Below the pieces are notes generated by a model that searched no databases, had not been told where the DNA came from, and worked only from the letters and a program-made list of their open reading frames with translations. Position numbers and translations under genes: made by a program. Shown here piece by piece: positions 1 to 11,026 of a DNA stretch of 64,000 nt (position 1 is its first letter; each line of letters starts with the position of its first letter). The stretch is from Mikania micrantha. Taxonomy: Eukaryota; Streptophyta; Magnoliopsida; Asterales; Asteraceae. The DNA is taken from contig CM018680.1 in the NCBI GenBank assembly GCA_009363875.1, positions 60,810,700-60,874,699 on the forward strand, read 5' to 3'.

Positions 1-114
1 CTCTGAAACAAGCTCGAGCCATGGCGGCACTGGAGTGACATCAGCAGGTGCAGTGCCAGTCCCTCAGCTCCCAAAGCTGCAGGAGAATGTTTGCAACTCC
101 ATGTTTTTCTGTTG
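1..114 (+). CDS. Possible 3' end of a gene cut by the window edge
   Basis: The first ~95 bases are much richer in G and C than what follows. Frame 2 is open from the edge to a TGA at 112-114 (37 codons, rich in Ser, Gly, Pro and Val, ending in NSMFFC). Frame 3 is open only to a TGA at 34-36. The base composition and an AATAAA-like motif near 330 suggest the last coding exon and 3' UTR of a plus-strand gene. I do not recognise the protein, and the reading frame is not certain. Confidence 0.25.
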
Positions 115-1960
115 AAGTTGGTATGTTCTAGGATGGTGATGATGTTTCGTTTTTTGGTACTAAATTTGTGGCATGTTTTAGGATTTCTGGTAAAAGCTTA
201 TGTTAAATATGTATGAATGATTAGGATGATGATCATGTTTGCTTCAAGTCTGGATGCATTTTGTTGCATGACTTTAGAACGACGTCGTTTGCTGTTGCAA
301 TATGATATGTTTGTCATAACTGCCAATGTAAATAAATTAAAGCAATGCATCAGTTGAAGCAACTTAAAAAAAAATTTAAAAATGTATGGCAAAACTTAGA
401 GCAGGAAGAACATCATTTTCAACGATCATTGGTATAATTGAGTTGAAATGTTGAATGGTAATATTAAATTATTAATATTAATTCAAATAATAATATATAT
501 ATTTTTTATTTTGTCAGATAATATTTTTATTATTTTTAGTAATTTAAATGTTCAATGGTCTCTTGCCCTTGGTTGTTTATTCCATATTTGTTTCTTGTTG
601 ACTCTTAAATGATATGAACTGTTCAAAAGCTGTAGATTTCGATTAACATGTGAGTCAAACAAATTGTTTGATTTGATTTGAATTCGGATTAAATAAATAA
701 TTTAATTCAATTATTAAACTTAATGCAAGCTTGTTGAATATTTTCAGCATATAAAAATAAATATAAGTTAGTGTCAAATGTATAAATTCGTAATATCTAA
801 ACTACATATTCAAACTTGTCAAGTAATTGACAAGTAGCAACAAACGATTTACAAGTACATATCAAGTGACAAATATGAATGGGTACATAGCAAGTGACAA
901 AAATGAATATTATGAACCAGTTCAAATCAAGGCAGGGTCGGGTCACCTACAATATTTGTGTGCATGTTAAACCGGTTCAAATTAAGGTAGGGTCAAGTCA
1001 CCCAAAAATTAAATTAAACCATAAATACGTCGTAAAAATATGTTAAATTTTCATTTTGTTGATTAACATAATATGATAAAATTAGTTTTTTTTTTTGACA
1101 GAATTGGAAGAAAATACTATTTAAATCAACAATTTAATTTTCAAACAAGGTGAAGGTCCAAATTTTATTTTTAAATAAATTTTTATATTACCTAAATAAA
1201 CAAATTATACCCTCAAATGATAAAACCACTAAATTTGTTGCTTTACTTTTAGAGCAAATATTTAATCTCGTCAAAGACGATTTGTTAAAGAAAGTTATTA
1301 AAAAAAGAAAAAAAGAAATTTCACAAATAAAAATATTAGGATGTGAATTATTTTGTATTGAATTAAATTTCCAAATAGTAATTAGGTTTCATCACATGTA
1401 ATGCATGTTAGATAACTTGAGTATTAGTTTTGGTTTTAAACTGTCATCAAAATGTCATGAGGGTCGATTACAAAATTTCTTAAAAGTCGGTTAGGATCCG
1501 ATAAAATATATAAAACTAAAAAAATGTTCATAGGGTTTATCCCCCGTAAATTACATTAGGTTCGCCTATGTGAATGAGCAACAAATATAATCAAGCTTCA
1601 TACCTCCATAACAACTGACCAAACTTTGTCACTATCAAATAAGTCAACAAAATATGTTAATTCATAATTTCATATTTGAAAAATGGGTTGGATTCTGCCT
1701 AAACTCAAATTGTGGCTCATGGTTCTTCATGGTTGAGACTTGAGCGGGTATGTGGAATCAATATTAGGGTTCCTAGTCGAGATCCTTAAATATTAGCAAT
1801 TGTTGTTAGGTATTTATGTGTATATGTGTCGGTTAATCAGGCATCATATGTTGATCTCTAAAGAAAAAAAAGTAAAATAACACTAATTTTAACGTTATTT
1901 TAAATCTGTTATTAGAGCAGGTTTAGGGTTATTGAATCTACAATGATCTTTCACAATTAT
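115..1960. other. AT-rich intergenic DNA, no gene seen
   Basis: No ORF looks like a real protein. The 83-codon ORF at 1150-1401 is low-complexity AT-driven sequence. Around 1828-1900 there is a scrambled fragment of the repeat that occurs more completely at 5304, 10592 and 36219 (shared piece GGTTAATCAGGCATCAT). Confidence 0.6.
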
Positions 1961-2030
1961 ATATATAAATATAAATATAAATGTAAATGTAAATGTAAAT
2001 GTAAATGTATATATATATACACACACACTA
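1961..2030. repeat. Compound microsatellite
   Basis: Runs of ATAAAT, then GTAAAT repeated about five times, then (TA)n and (CA)n. This is simple-sequence DNA with no coding signal. Confidence 0.8.
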
Positions 2031-2423
2031 CTATATAATACATATTAGAATGACAAAATAGTAATTTGCTTAAATCTCTTAAAATTAAGAGTTTTACAAC
2101 TCTTATAGCATATGATACAACTTTTTAATTCTAATCTAAATGTTTGTTTGTGTTTTCACTTTGTCCCACATTGGTAGCTTTTAAGAATTTAAGTGAGATA
2201 GAGTGATTATAAAAGAAAACCCTTTAAAACAAATGAATCACTTCTTGACAGTTTTGACACATTTGGCCTTTTATGTTGGTAGTTAAAGTCATTTTTAGTT
2301 AACTACCAAGTTAAAAAAATTGTTATTGTTATGGTTATGACTCAAGAATGAATCATGCAAACCTTTAAAATCATCCAACTTAAGTGTTGTGTTTCCCGCT
2401 GCAACGTGCGGGTACTAGACTAG
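2031..2423 (+). mobile_element. Helitron-like element, 3' end
   Basis: Near the right end is a GC hairpin, CCCGC (2395-2399) with GCGGG (2408-2412), followed by CTAG (2420-2423) and then T. That is the terminal hairpin plus CTRR, inserted before T, which is typical of Helitrons. The body resembles 42419-42830 (shared 'GACAAAATAGTAATT' and 'AAGTGAGATAGAG'-like stretches), so this is a small family without coding capacity. The left end is approximate. Confidence 0.45.
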
Positions 2424-2450
2424 TGTGTATATATATATGTGTGTGTGTGT

Positions 2451-2698
2451 AGGAAATCTTTCATTACCAACTATTATTGTAGTTACCCAAAAAACTTCAT
2501 CAAAACCAATCTAAATCTTTGATTTTTTTAACACATAGAACACTTTATTCTTTTATGTGTATGTATAAATTCATCACCGTTTAAGAGTTCAATCGTTGTA
2601 AATTTTTGGGTTACAATACTGTAATTGTTTAAACTCAAAAACTTACAACAATATTAACTCTTAAATGGTAATAAATTTACACATACATATAAAAGAAG

Positions 2699-2742
<44 letters not shown>

Positions 2743-2836
2743 TGATGTTTGAAAAAACAGTCAAAGATTTAGATTGATCTTAGCGGAATTATTTTGTTAG
2801 TAAAAGAACAATGGGTAATATTATATTCGCAATCCT
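2451..2836. mobile_element. Foldback MITE in a TG/TA microsatellite
   Basis: The sequence folds on itself. A left arm around 2551-2620 matches the reverse complement of 2635-2690 (ACACATACAT/ATGTGTATGT; AGAGTTCAATCGTTGTAA against TTACAACAATATTAACTCT). The ends read TAGGAAATC... and ...GCAATCCTA and abut (TG)n on the left and TATATATA on the right. A (TA)n run sits inside at 2700-2739. The AGG/CCT ends and microsatellite site are shared with the elements at 43649-62978. Confidence 0.6.
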
Positions 2837-2892
2837 ATATATATAAGATTTGTATTATGTGAAAACCTAATCTTATAGATAAAACTTTTTAA

Positions 2893-3112
2893 TTAAAGAG
2901 CTTTTAGCCTAGTGGTACCCCCTTGACTTTTTTATGAGAGGTCTTGGGTTTGAATCCGGGCCGAAACATATTTGCTGAGGCAAAGTAAGAGGGTTTACCC
3001 AGTTGTGAGTTTCCTCCTGGGGTGGGCTTGGGCCTACGCCTCAGAGCGTCAAATCCGAGGGGACGGTTGAAATCCCGTCTTGGATGTCGTCGTACCAAAC
3101 CGTTCAAAAAAA
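2893..3112 (+). mobile_element. SINE with target-site duplication
   Basis: A tRNA-derived short retroposon. A box TAGCCTAGTGG at 2905-2915, B box GGTTTGAATCC at 2947-2957 (RNA polymerase III promoter), body to 3105, then an A-rich tail. It is bounded by a duplication AGATAAAACTTTTTAA (2877-2892) / AGATAAAACTTTTAA (3113-3127), differing by one T. The minus-strand ORF across it is not a gene. Confidence 0.88.
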
Positions 3113-3127
3113 AGATAAAACTTTTAA

Positions 3128-5303
3128 ACCCTATCTGGGTTGTACATTTGGAATGAACATAAGTATATGTGATTCACATTAAAGTTGAATAAAAAATTAA
3201 ATAATGAATAAACAAATCAATTTAAATGTGGTTTAATGTGGAGTATATGTTTATTTTCAATACGGCTCATATATGGTTGAAAAGTTTTTTTCTTTGAAAC
3301 CTAGTTTTCAGAAGACATACACGTTAAAGATGATAGATGATAAAGTGACGAAAAAGAACGAATATTAATTAAAAAATTATATAATTATTTTAGTTAACCA
3401 GGCCTAACACCCGATTATTTATATTTTTATTGTTTTTTTTCTAAACCCTGGTTCACAATCTGCAATTCTTCGATACAAGACAAAACATTGTTTCTTGATT
3501 TCTTTCTAGCCACGTGTTTTGTGCTTTATCTTTAAAAAGTTTCAAATGAAGCAAGTCCAATCACTTTTTCTTTTAACCATCTTATTTATTGTATATTATT
3601 TTGACTTCAAATAATATAATATTTTTAATTTTAATTATTATATTTGGCGTTAAGTATTTACTTGAAGTCTCTAATTCGTTCTATTACATAAAATGTTGTA
3701 GGATAGGAGAATCCATCTTGACATCTTGTAGTTTATTATAGAGTTTTATGTGTTGTTTGTTTTTAAACGTTGTAAAAAAATTTTATATGAAGTCTTTAAG
3801 TTCTCCAATGCTACTATAGTTTTGCACTAATACAAGTTATAAGAACTATTAGAGTTGTGTTATTTCTCTCATTGTTTTGAGTTTTTTCAAACCTCTAACT
3901 AGCTAGGGGTGTCGAAAATAACTAAACATCCAACCAGAGCCATCTTAGGTATAGGGTGAGATTAAGTGAAGTCAAATATCTTAATCGAGTTAATTAGGTT
4001 GACCCAACTATCCCGTAATATTGTTAGTGTCAGGTTTGTGTAGATTTCTTTAAGTATCAGGGTTTCGGGTTAATCCTAGTAACTCGAATTACTCCTAAGT
4101 CCTAACTAGTTTATTTGGAACTTTGTATATTCAAGATTTCTTTATAAGTATTGAGGGTGTTATCGTTCGAGATAATCGTTAACACCAAGAAAGAAATAAC
4201 AAACAAACAATTACCATAAACGAATTAACACAAAATAATAATCATAAATAAAAGACTCTTATGTATTGCGCGGGTGTAACTTCTAATGTTAAAAAAGTAA
4301 AAGAGTTAATTGAAAATTTGAACATTGCTTTATTTGATTACTACTTATTCGTTTAATCTAATCTTAGGAGATATATTACATAAAAAGTATATTTTACCTA
4401 AAAAGACTAAAAATGATTTTTAAAACCTTCAAAATTGACCCAAACAAACTCCGATTAAACTCATTTCGTTGGCATTGGAACCATCTTATCGAACCATACA
4501 ATAGTAGCTTTTAAGTTTTAGCTTTAGCAACTAGTTTTAGAGTTTAAATATTATTACTTGGTTTTTAACTTTTAGGTTAATTAGGGTTTGTTTATCTAAG
4601 CAAAATCGACTTTTTAAGTAAAACATTCCCCTCTAATCTTATACTCCTAACTCAGGCAAAACACACTGAAAAACATAAAATCACTAACATTTTATTCTAT
4701 ACACAAAAAAATGTTAATAAATTTCTATAAACCCTCATTTGAAAAAAAAAATCGTATTAAACCGATTAAGCAGACCCTACTAACTCAAAACCCGATAAAA
4801 TTGGTCTTAATCGGGTAGTTCACGGATCAAATTAAAAAAAACTAAGTGACCTAAAACCATATCAGGTTGACCTAATTAATGAGGTGCCACTTATACATAT
4901 ACTACAAATCTTTATGTGAGTTAAAAACTATTTCCAAATGCTCGTATGTTCTTAATTGAATTCTCCTTAATTAATATCCAAACTAATCAAGCCTAACAAG
5001 ATTAGAAACATATCATATTTTAAACAAAGAACCAAAAACTAGAAATTTACTTTTTATCCAAACCTAATTTCTGAAACCGAATCCTATTGAAAGACAACCA
5101 ATTAACCTGAACTCGATTAAGTATCAACACCAAACCCAAAAAGATGTTAAAGGCTTGAGTAATTGGTTGTTTAAAATTCTAACCCAAAAGTTAATTAAAT
5201 GAAAATTCAAGATTGACTTAATTGCAGTCGTAGTTCAACTTCTAACATAAATCTTCATATGTGAAGAAGATTGGGAGAAAATCCTATAAAATTAATAAAG
5301 GTA
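3128..5303. other. AT-rich intergenic DNA, no gene seen
   Basis: No convincing ORF, RNA gene or element ends were found. Many short stretches resemble TAACCCGATTA/ACCCAAC-type degraded repeats, probably old, fragmented transposable elements. Confidence 0.5.
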
Positions 5304-5541
5304 ATCATCATCGTCGTACTCAGTATATCCTACCATTAACAAAGATAAGGTAGGGTCTGAGGAGGGTAAGATGTAGACAACTTTACCTTTACCTTTTAGG
5401 AATAGAGATGTTGCTTCCAATGAGATCGCCGGCTCATAATGCCTGATTAACCAACTAACCCAACACTTTTAACGTTATTTTTACAAAAATTAAGTAAAAT
5501 AACGTTAATATTAGTTTAATTTTACTTTTATCCATCGAGGG
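5304..5541 (-). repeat. Interspersed repeat, LINE/SINE-tail-like
   Basis: Reverse-complement copy of the repeat at 10592-10829 and 36219-36455. Shared blocks are CATCGAGGG, TAACGTTATTTT, GGCATTATGAGCC-like, GAAGCAACATCTC-like, a block close to 'GGTAAGGTTGTCTACATCTT', and a terminal ACTGAGTAYGAYGATGAT. The CTACATCTTACCC block and simple trinucleotide end resemble 3' tails of plant RTE-type LINEs or SINEs that use them. The class is inferred; membership of one family is seen directly. Confidence 0.5.
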
Positions 5542-6026
5542 CTTTAATAAAGTTAAGTGTATTATTAATCTTTTTTGTAACGTTTATTAATAGTTTGTTT
5601 CTTTTTATCCTTTTATTCTATGCTATCATATTGGATAGGAAATAGATAAGCAAACATGAATTTGAGAATGCACAGACCTATAATTTTTTTTACCGTGAAC
5701 AAATTAAAAAGATTTTCTATTGGCAATGTTAATTTAATTTATTGATACGTTTTAGTTAAATCTTTTATCTTCTATAATTTTGATTGTATCTTTATGCTTC
5801 TTGAAACACTTTGATAGAAACCTAATTTCACAGTCCATAATTGTACCCGATTACAAACATGAAACCTGATTAAATCAACCCGAACTAACCCAACTATCAT
5901 AACCCGATTACCGATTAAAACAAACATTAATTGGTTCGATAATCATCATCCACTCATCACTCATGATTTTCAACAAAGTAAAGTGATGTTTTCACTAATC
6001 AAAAGTTGTTAGTATAAATCTTGTTA
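5542..6026. other. 3'-flank of the U-box gene, no feature seen
   Basis: AT-rich sequence without an ORF or clear element ends. Confidence 0.5.
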
Positions 6027-6032
6027 TTTATT
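6027..6032 (-). terminator. Poly(A) signal of the U-box gene
   Basis: AATAAA on the minus strand, 53 nt beyond the stop codon of the U-box gene, in AT-rich sequence. The position suits a plant near-upstream element; actual cleavage is not shown. Confidence 0.45.
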
Positions 6033-6084
6033 CTAGAAAATTTAGGTTATAAAAATTGCAATTTAATCCAAAAACAAAAGCTTT

Positions 6085-7356
6085 TCACTTTGTTTGGATA
6101 TAAAGTGGCATGCATGGAGAGTTGTTCCATACATTAGCATGCAACCTCAAGATTTCTCTTGCTTTCTTCTTCAAAGAAGGTGCATAGTCCACTTGAAGCA
6201 CCATACACAGCTTCGACACGGCCCCGACCCGCAACAACTCGGTCACGACTTCATCTCGAGCCGAAAACCGTCCAATCAACAGAAGTATGTGAACTGCCCG
6301 ATCGTCGATCGCAGGTGAAACTTTAAACATTCTCTTAGCCACCATTGCAATACCACATGCATGTTTTATCAACTGTGCTCTCCCATCAGCACATGAACAC
6401 AATTGAGCCAACAGACCGAATACCAACTCGGATACATTCTTTTCGAGCCCGTTTATCTCCAACTCGACTAGCTCGAAAACCGCATCTGCTTCAACGATTT
6501 TCATCCGGTTCCTTCCCCACGGGCACACATCGATTAGCATTTGTAGGGCGGATTTCACCGCTTGTGGTGATGTTCTTTTCCTTATGACGTTCACGATTTG
6601 CATAAAAAAATCGAACTTTAGTGTCTCCAAAACCCGAGTGTTTGCGATTTCCATGACCGTTTTGAGCAGACATATGGCTCTAGTTTGGACCTCTACGATA
6701 ACATCGTCTTGAATCGTGTCGGACCCAAGAATCCGTAACAAAGAATCAATAAACTCATCCTCTTCTTTAGAATCGAGGATGAGTTTCTTCTTAGGAACCG
6801 TTTGCCAGGTAAGATAGAGAATACTGAGGGCATGACTCAGATTCTGACTCAAGCCCTCAGCATTCATGGTGTGATCACTTTCTTTAGATAACTTTGTTAT
6901 CAAAGAAATCATCACACCAGCCGTGCCTGCTTCACTCATGCACTCTCTATTCTTCTTCTCCTTCTCGGTCGCCAATAAATGTAACGCGTCTAGAGAGATT
7001 GCGAAAAGATCCGGCGACTTAAGGTTACGAAGAAGTTTCGTAACATGTGATATGGTTAAAGGAGGTTTCGGGGTCGGGATCCGGTCAACACCATAGCTAG
7101 CATTCGTGACACACCACGCTTGGATCAGACGACGAAGCGTGTGGTTAGGGGTCAGGTCTGAATCTTTTGTCAATGGCTGCTTGGTTACCGGGCACTGGAC
7201 CACCTCGGCTGTGGCCAGCCAGTGCTCGATGCTGTCGCGGTCGTATGTTATGCCGGTTACGGCGGTAACCGGATCTTTCATGATCTGAAGTGTAATAGGA
7301 CAGATGAAGTAACGGGGTACTTCAAGTTCAATTGTATCGACATGATCATCTTCCAT
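6085..7356 (-). CDS. U-box/ARM-repeat E3 ubiquitin ligase, PUB22/23/24 type
   Basis: Single-exon gene of 423 residues. Residues ~14-88 are a U-box (FICPITLQIMKDPV, TGITYDR, CPVTKQ, LTPNHTLRRLI), the fold that docks the ubiquitin-conjugating enzyme without zinc. Residues ~100-410 are helical ARM-type repeats that would bind substrate. The layout, the length, the YG(V/I)(D/E)RIPTPKPP stretch after the U-box and the W-x-NSPC end match the PUB22/23/24 group, whose Arabidopsis members restrain immune signalling and affect drought response. PRYFICPI and SDLTPNH look closest to PUB24, but I cannot place it firmly. Cytosolic action is expected. The ATG at 7356 is the first in frame and leaves the usual short leader before the U-box. 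No frameshift or lost key residue is seen. It is the only convincing host gene here. Confidence 0.95.
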   Translation of the reverse strand: MEDDHVDTIELEVPRYFICPITLQIMKDPVTAVTGITYDRDSIEHWLATAEVVQCPVTKQPLTKDSDLTPNHTLRRLIQAWCVTNASYGVDRIPTPKPPLTISHVTKLLRNLKSPDLFAISLDALHLLATEKEKKNRECMSEAGTAGVMISLITKLSKESDHTMNAEGLSQNLSHALSILYLTWQTVPKKKLILDSKEEDEFIDSLLRILGSDTIQDDVIVEVQTRAICLLKTVMEIANTRVLETLKFDFFMQIVNVIRKRTSPQAVKSALQMLIDVCPWGRNRMKIVEADAVFELVELEINGLEKNVSELVFGLLAQLCSCADGRAQLIKHACGIAMVAKRMFKVSPAIDDRAVHILLLIGRFSARDEVVTELLRVGAVSKLCMVLQVDYAPSLKKKAREILRLHANVWNNSPCMPLYIQTK

Positions 7357-7408
7357 TTTTTCTGAAACAAAAGTATGAATTTTAGAAAGAGAAAAGGTGT
7401 TTTCGTGT

Positions 7409-7417
7409 TATATAAAT
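7409..7417 (-). promoter_or_regulatory. TATA box of the U-box gene
   Basis: Minus strand reads TTTATATAA about 53-61 nt upstream of the ATG, so transcription would start near 7380 with a short 5' leader of ~25-30 nt. Inferred from sequence and spacing only. Confidence 0.5.
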
Positions 7418-7419
7418 TT

Positions 7420-7979
7420 ATTTAGAGACGTAACGATTAAAAAAAGGTTTTTATAAGGGTTTGAATTCAGTAATGATATGAAGAATGGTGGCTTCAAAGT
7501 TTGAAAACTTCTAGATTATATATTATTTTATTATATATAATATTCATTTAATTAATTAAGTAATTTATTTATTTATATGTAGGTATCAGTCAAACGCTCA
7601 TAAACATTCTGAAAACGGTGGTCAGACAAACAAAAATAAAACACGAAAAGTCTGGTTTTGAAATTTCAAATAGGCACCACTTGGTTAGAAGGTCAACTGT
7701 ATCGCTTTACATGCAGCAAATATTATGTAACAAAAAATAATCAAAATTATTATTTTTGTATTTATCCTAAAATTATATGAAACAGTCTAATCATGGGTTC
7801 TTTGTTTAGATAAGTATATATATATATACGTGTTTATAATATATTGATATACATAATTTATATAAATTTGCATGTATAATTTAAATATATTATACAGAAA
7901 TTAATACTGTTTAATTGATACAAAAGTTGATACTTTTTTTAACTAAAAGAATTATTTACACTCACACATTAGAAGCTTT
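7420..7979. other. Upstream region of the U-box gene, AT-rich
   Basis: Contains AT runs and a short (TA)n near 7817. No further promoter motif can be assigned with confidence. Confidence 0.4.
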
Positions 7980-8152
7980 TATGGGGCAAGGGGGCGGCTC
8001 TCTTTTTTCGTCCGTAGTGTTAATTTTTCGGCCGAAATGTTATTTTTAGTTAAAAACAATGGTTTCGCCCCCCCTCGTGTCAAAAAATTAACATGTATTA
8101 TGGGTCCTTTAAATTTCCGCTCCCCTTTCAAACCGTCCAAGCATCGCCACTG
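7980..8152 (-). mobile_element. hAT-like fragment
   Basis: The right end, read on the minus strand, is CAGTGGCGATGC, close to the CAGTGGCGGA termini at 30642 and 19652. The body contains GGGG-rich blocks like those elements. No matching left terminus or 8-bp duplication is seen, so it is a remnant. The 62-codon ORF over it is not a gene. Confidence 0.35.
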
Positions 8153-8422
8153 CATGATGGTAGCCATCTAGATGAACCATCGCCAATCAACTTCTTTACA
8201 TCCCATTATAAGATTCAAGATGGTGGTGGTGACATGGATCTAGGGTTGGAGCGAATCGAAAGATAGATTCAAATGATGGTGATTGATGTTACCATAACCG
8301 TTGCAGATGCATCAAGATACATATGCATATAAGCATCGAGATGCATTTACATGTACAAATACATCAATATTCAAAATGATACATAGTGGGTGATGTTAGT
8401 AAAACTTTTGGATGGAAAACGT

Positions 8423-9046
8423 TAGGGGTATGCATGATTCGGTTCGGTGTGGTTATGGTCATTTCCATAACCAAAACCGCTACTTCGATTAATTATAAAT
8501 CCTTAATTATAACTATAACCAATTGATCGGTTAACCACTAATCGGTTAACCACCGATTACGGTTCTGTTTCAGTTAAATTCGGTTAATAATGGAATTGCT
8601 GAAAAACTAAGAAAAACTTGTATATATGCTTGTGAATTATAGATATATTAATGATGAAAATCTTAGTAAAGCTTGTAAAACTTTGTAGTGCTTGAGAATG
8701 TGTGAACAAAAAGTAAAACCACATGAACTCTGATTTATTTTCTAATACATTTAGTCTTAAATATGATACATACTATTTTCATATAGTAAAAAGTGAAGAT
8801 TCACCTTCTATACTCGACTTGCATCATAACTTAAAAAAAAAAATACAAATATTAAAAAAAACAAATATACATTGTTCGGTTAAAGTCGGATAATGATTAA
8901 CCCTAACCATAATCATAACCGAATGGTTCAGTTAATGGCTTCGCTTAACCATAACCGCCGGTTAAAGTCGGTTTCGGTTAAATCAGTTATGGTTCGGGGC
9001 GGTTATCGGTTATTTTTCGGTTATAGTTATATTATGTCCACCCCTA
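8423..9046. mobile_element. hAT-type non-autonomous element
   Basis: The ends are TAGGGGTATGCATGA... and ...TTATGTCCACCCCTA (inverted TAGGGGTG-type termini), flanked by 8-bp duplications GAAAACGT (8415-8422) and GAAAACGC (9047-9054). Inside are many inverted copies of GGTTCGGT/AACCGATTA-like motifs. There is no coding capacity. Eight-bp duplications are characteristic of the hAT superfamily. Confidence 0.7.
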
Positions 9047-9086
9047 GAAAACGCTATTTGTACTACATCACAGAAGCAATAACTAA

Positions 9087-9976
9087 GGTGGTGTTTGTTT
9101 TTTCAGAGTCAAAACGTCTACGGTCTGCGGACCACATCTGCAAACCTCTTTTGCAGAAGAGTTGGACCAAACCTCTAACCTCTGCAAGAAGAACTTTTGG
9201 AGGTGTTTGTTTTTCAAGTTTTTGAAAACCTCTTCCCCAACCCTAACCCCACCATCCCTATGGCTGTTCACCCAACCCCACCGCTGTCACCATCACCGTC
9301 GTGGAAGAGGGTTCTGGCCGACGAATCACCACCGCGACTGTCACAATCACCGTCGTGGAAAAGTACCACCACCGCTGTCACCATCAACGTCGTGGAAGGG
9401 ATGCGATTGAGGGTTCTAGGGTTTCGTCGGACGGAAGGGATGCGAATTCGTCCGACGAAGGGATGCGATTGAGGGTTCTAGGGTTTCGTCACCATCACCG
9501 GTGGTCGCGGTTTGCTAATAGCGGAGTATCACCACCGCGGCTCTAGGGTTTCTTCTGACGAAGGGATGCGAATTCACAGATGCGATGGTCGTGGTGGTGG
9601 ACGAAGGCGGCGGTGGTCGCGGTGGTGGACGAAGGCGGCGGTGGTCGCGGTGGTGGACGAAGGCGGCGGTGGTCGCGGTGGTGGACGAAGGCGGCGGTGG
9701 TCGTGGTGGTGGACGAAGGCGGCGGTGGTTGGCTGAAATCTGGTCGACCAAGAAGTGAAGGAGAAAGGGGGGTCGGCTGATAAAACTTGGGAAGAGGCAA
9801 GAAGACATGGGAAGAAGTTGATCCATGTATGCGCCAAGAAGAGGTCAGGAAGACCTTTTTTAATGAAATGTCTTCGAGAAAACAAACAGTCTAACCTCTT
9901 CCCGCATCTGCGCGCCGCAGACATAAGAGGTTAGAAGATGTTAGAAAATGTTTTTTTAAAAAAAACAAAAACCCCC
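9087..9976. mobile_element. PIF/Harbinger-like element with GC-rich interior
   Basis: Terminal inverted repeats GGTGGTGTTTGTTTTTT and (reverse complement) GGGGGTTTTTGTTTTTTTT, flanked by the 3-bp duplication TAA (9084-9086, 9977-9979), the Harbinger pattern. The interior is unusually GC-rich, with a 28-bp minisatellite. Sub-terminal stretches (TCTGCAAACCTCTTTTGCAG; CGCGCCGCAGACATAAGAGG) recur in the copy at 34906-35660. Several overlapping ORFs here arise from the GC-rich repeats, and their frames change with the 28-bp period, so I do not call them genes. Confidence 0.7.
9593..9731. repeat. 28-bp GC-rich minisatellite, ~5 copies
   Basis: Unit GGTGGTGGACGAAGGCGGCG plus GTGGTCGC, four complete copies and a partial one, nearly identical. 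The period is not a multiple of three, so no single protein repeat is encoded. It sits inside the Harbinger-like element. Confidence 0.92.
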
Positions 9977-9979
9977 TAA

Positions 9980-10591
9980 GTTTACTTTAATTTTTTAACT
10001 CTTAAGAGTTGCTAAGTCTTTTCTTAAATCATATAGACATCAATGGTTGTTTTGGTTTTCATTTGAATGCATTTTTCATTTCTTATACACACAAATATAA
10101 GTTTATAAGGAGTGCATAATATAAAAACCAAACCTTGGTAGAAACTTTTAAACCAACTCTGAACCACATGATAACTGAAAAAATATGTGCCTATGATTTA
10201 ATCAATATATTTTATTTATTAAAAAAATATATGGCTTCAAAAAAAAAAAAATTAATTAGAAAGTCAAAAAGACAACTAATTTTATTTATAAAAATCTGAA
10301 ACTCATTCTCTCTCTCTCTCTCTCTTCAAATTAATGATCAAACACGATACTAAAAAATAATTCAAACACCTTTACATATGTGTACAAATCAAAATACATA
10401 TGAGTTAAAATAGAATACATATATTATGTGTAAAAATCAAATATACCTGAGAAAAAAAAACCTAAAAACATGATTAATGTAAATTTAAAAAAAAAATCCA
10501 TCAGATATCTTTGCAAAACATATATGATATACCTTGTTATATCTCGGCTCCATTTGCGATGTGTTCATACACAATGTATATACATGTGTTG
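9980..10591. other. AT-rich DNA with a (TC)n run
   Basis: A (TC)n microsatellite lies at about 10303-10325. Otherwise there is no gene or element end. Confidence 0.5.
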
Positions 10592-10829
10592 GCCCTCGAT
10601 AGACTAAAGTAAAATTAAACTAATTTTAACATTATTTTACTTAATTTTTGTAACAATAACGTTCAAAGCGTTGAGTTGCGTTAATCAGGCATCATGAGCC
10701 GGGGGTCCTATTTGAAGCAACCTCTCTATTCTTACGGATAAAGGTAAGGTTGTCTACATCTTACCCTGCTTAATTAGATCGCACCTTAGTTTTGCTAATA
10801 ATAGAGTATACTGAGTATGATGACGATAT
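10592..10829 (+). repeat. Interspersed repeat, LINE/SINE-tail-like
   Basis: Forward copy of the family at 5304-5541 and 36219-36455. It begins GGCCCTCGATAGAC, contains CATGAGCCGGGGGTC and GTTGTCTACATCTTACCC, and ends ACTGAGTATGATGACGAT. No coding sequence. Confidence 0.5.
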
Positions 10830-11026
10830 ATACCTAAATGCAGGTAAAAAAAAGAAAGAAGAAAAATAAAACCACATGAAAAAACCAAAATAAGGTAAAC
10901 AAAAAAACAGTATCGTGATGGACTGAAACTATGTGAGTGGGCTGAGGAAGGTTTAAAAAACGTATCAGCCTATCAGGTGACTTTTATGTTTTTGTTTTAG
11001 TTTGAAAAAAAGTATCAATAATTAAA

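Noticed and set aside
2905..2957. tRNA genes suggested by A and B boxes (also in the other SINEs)
   Set aside because: No cloverleaf or anticodon arm; tails and target duplications show SINEs.
8893..9924. Cluster of overlapping ORFs rich in Arg, Gly, Pro
   Set aside because: Products of the GC-rich 28-bp array and Harbinger-like ends, in all frames and both strands.
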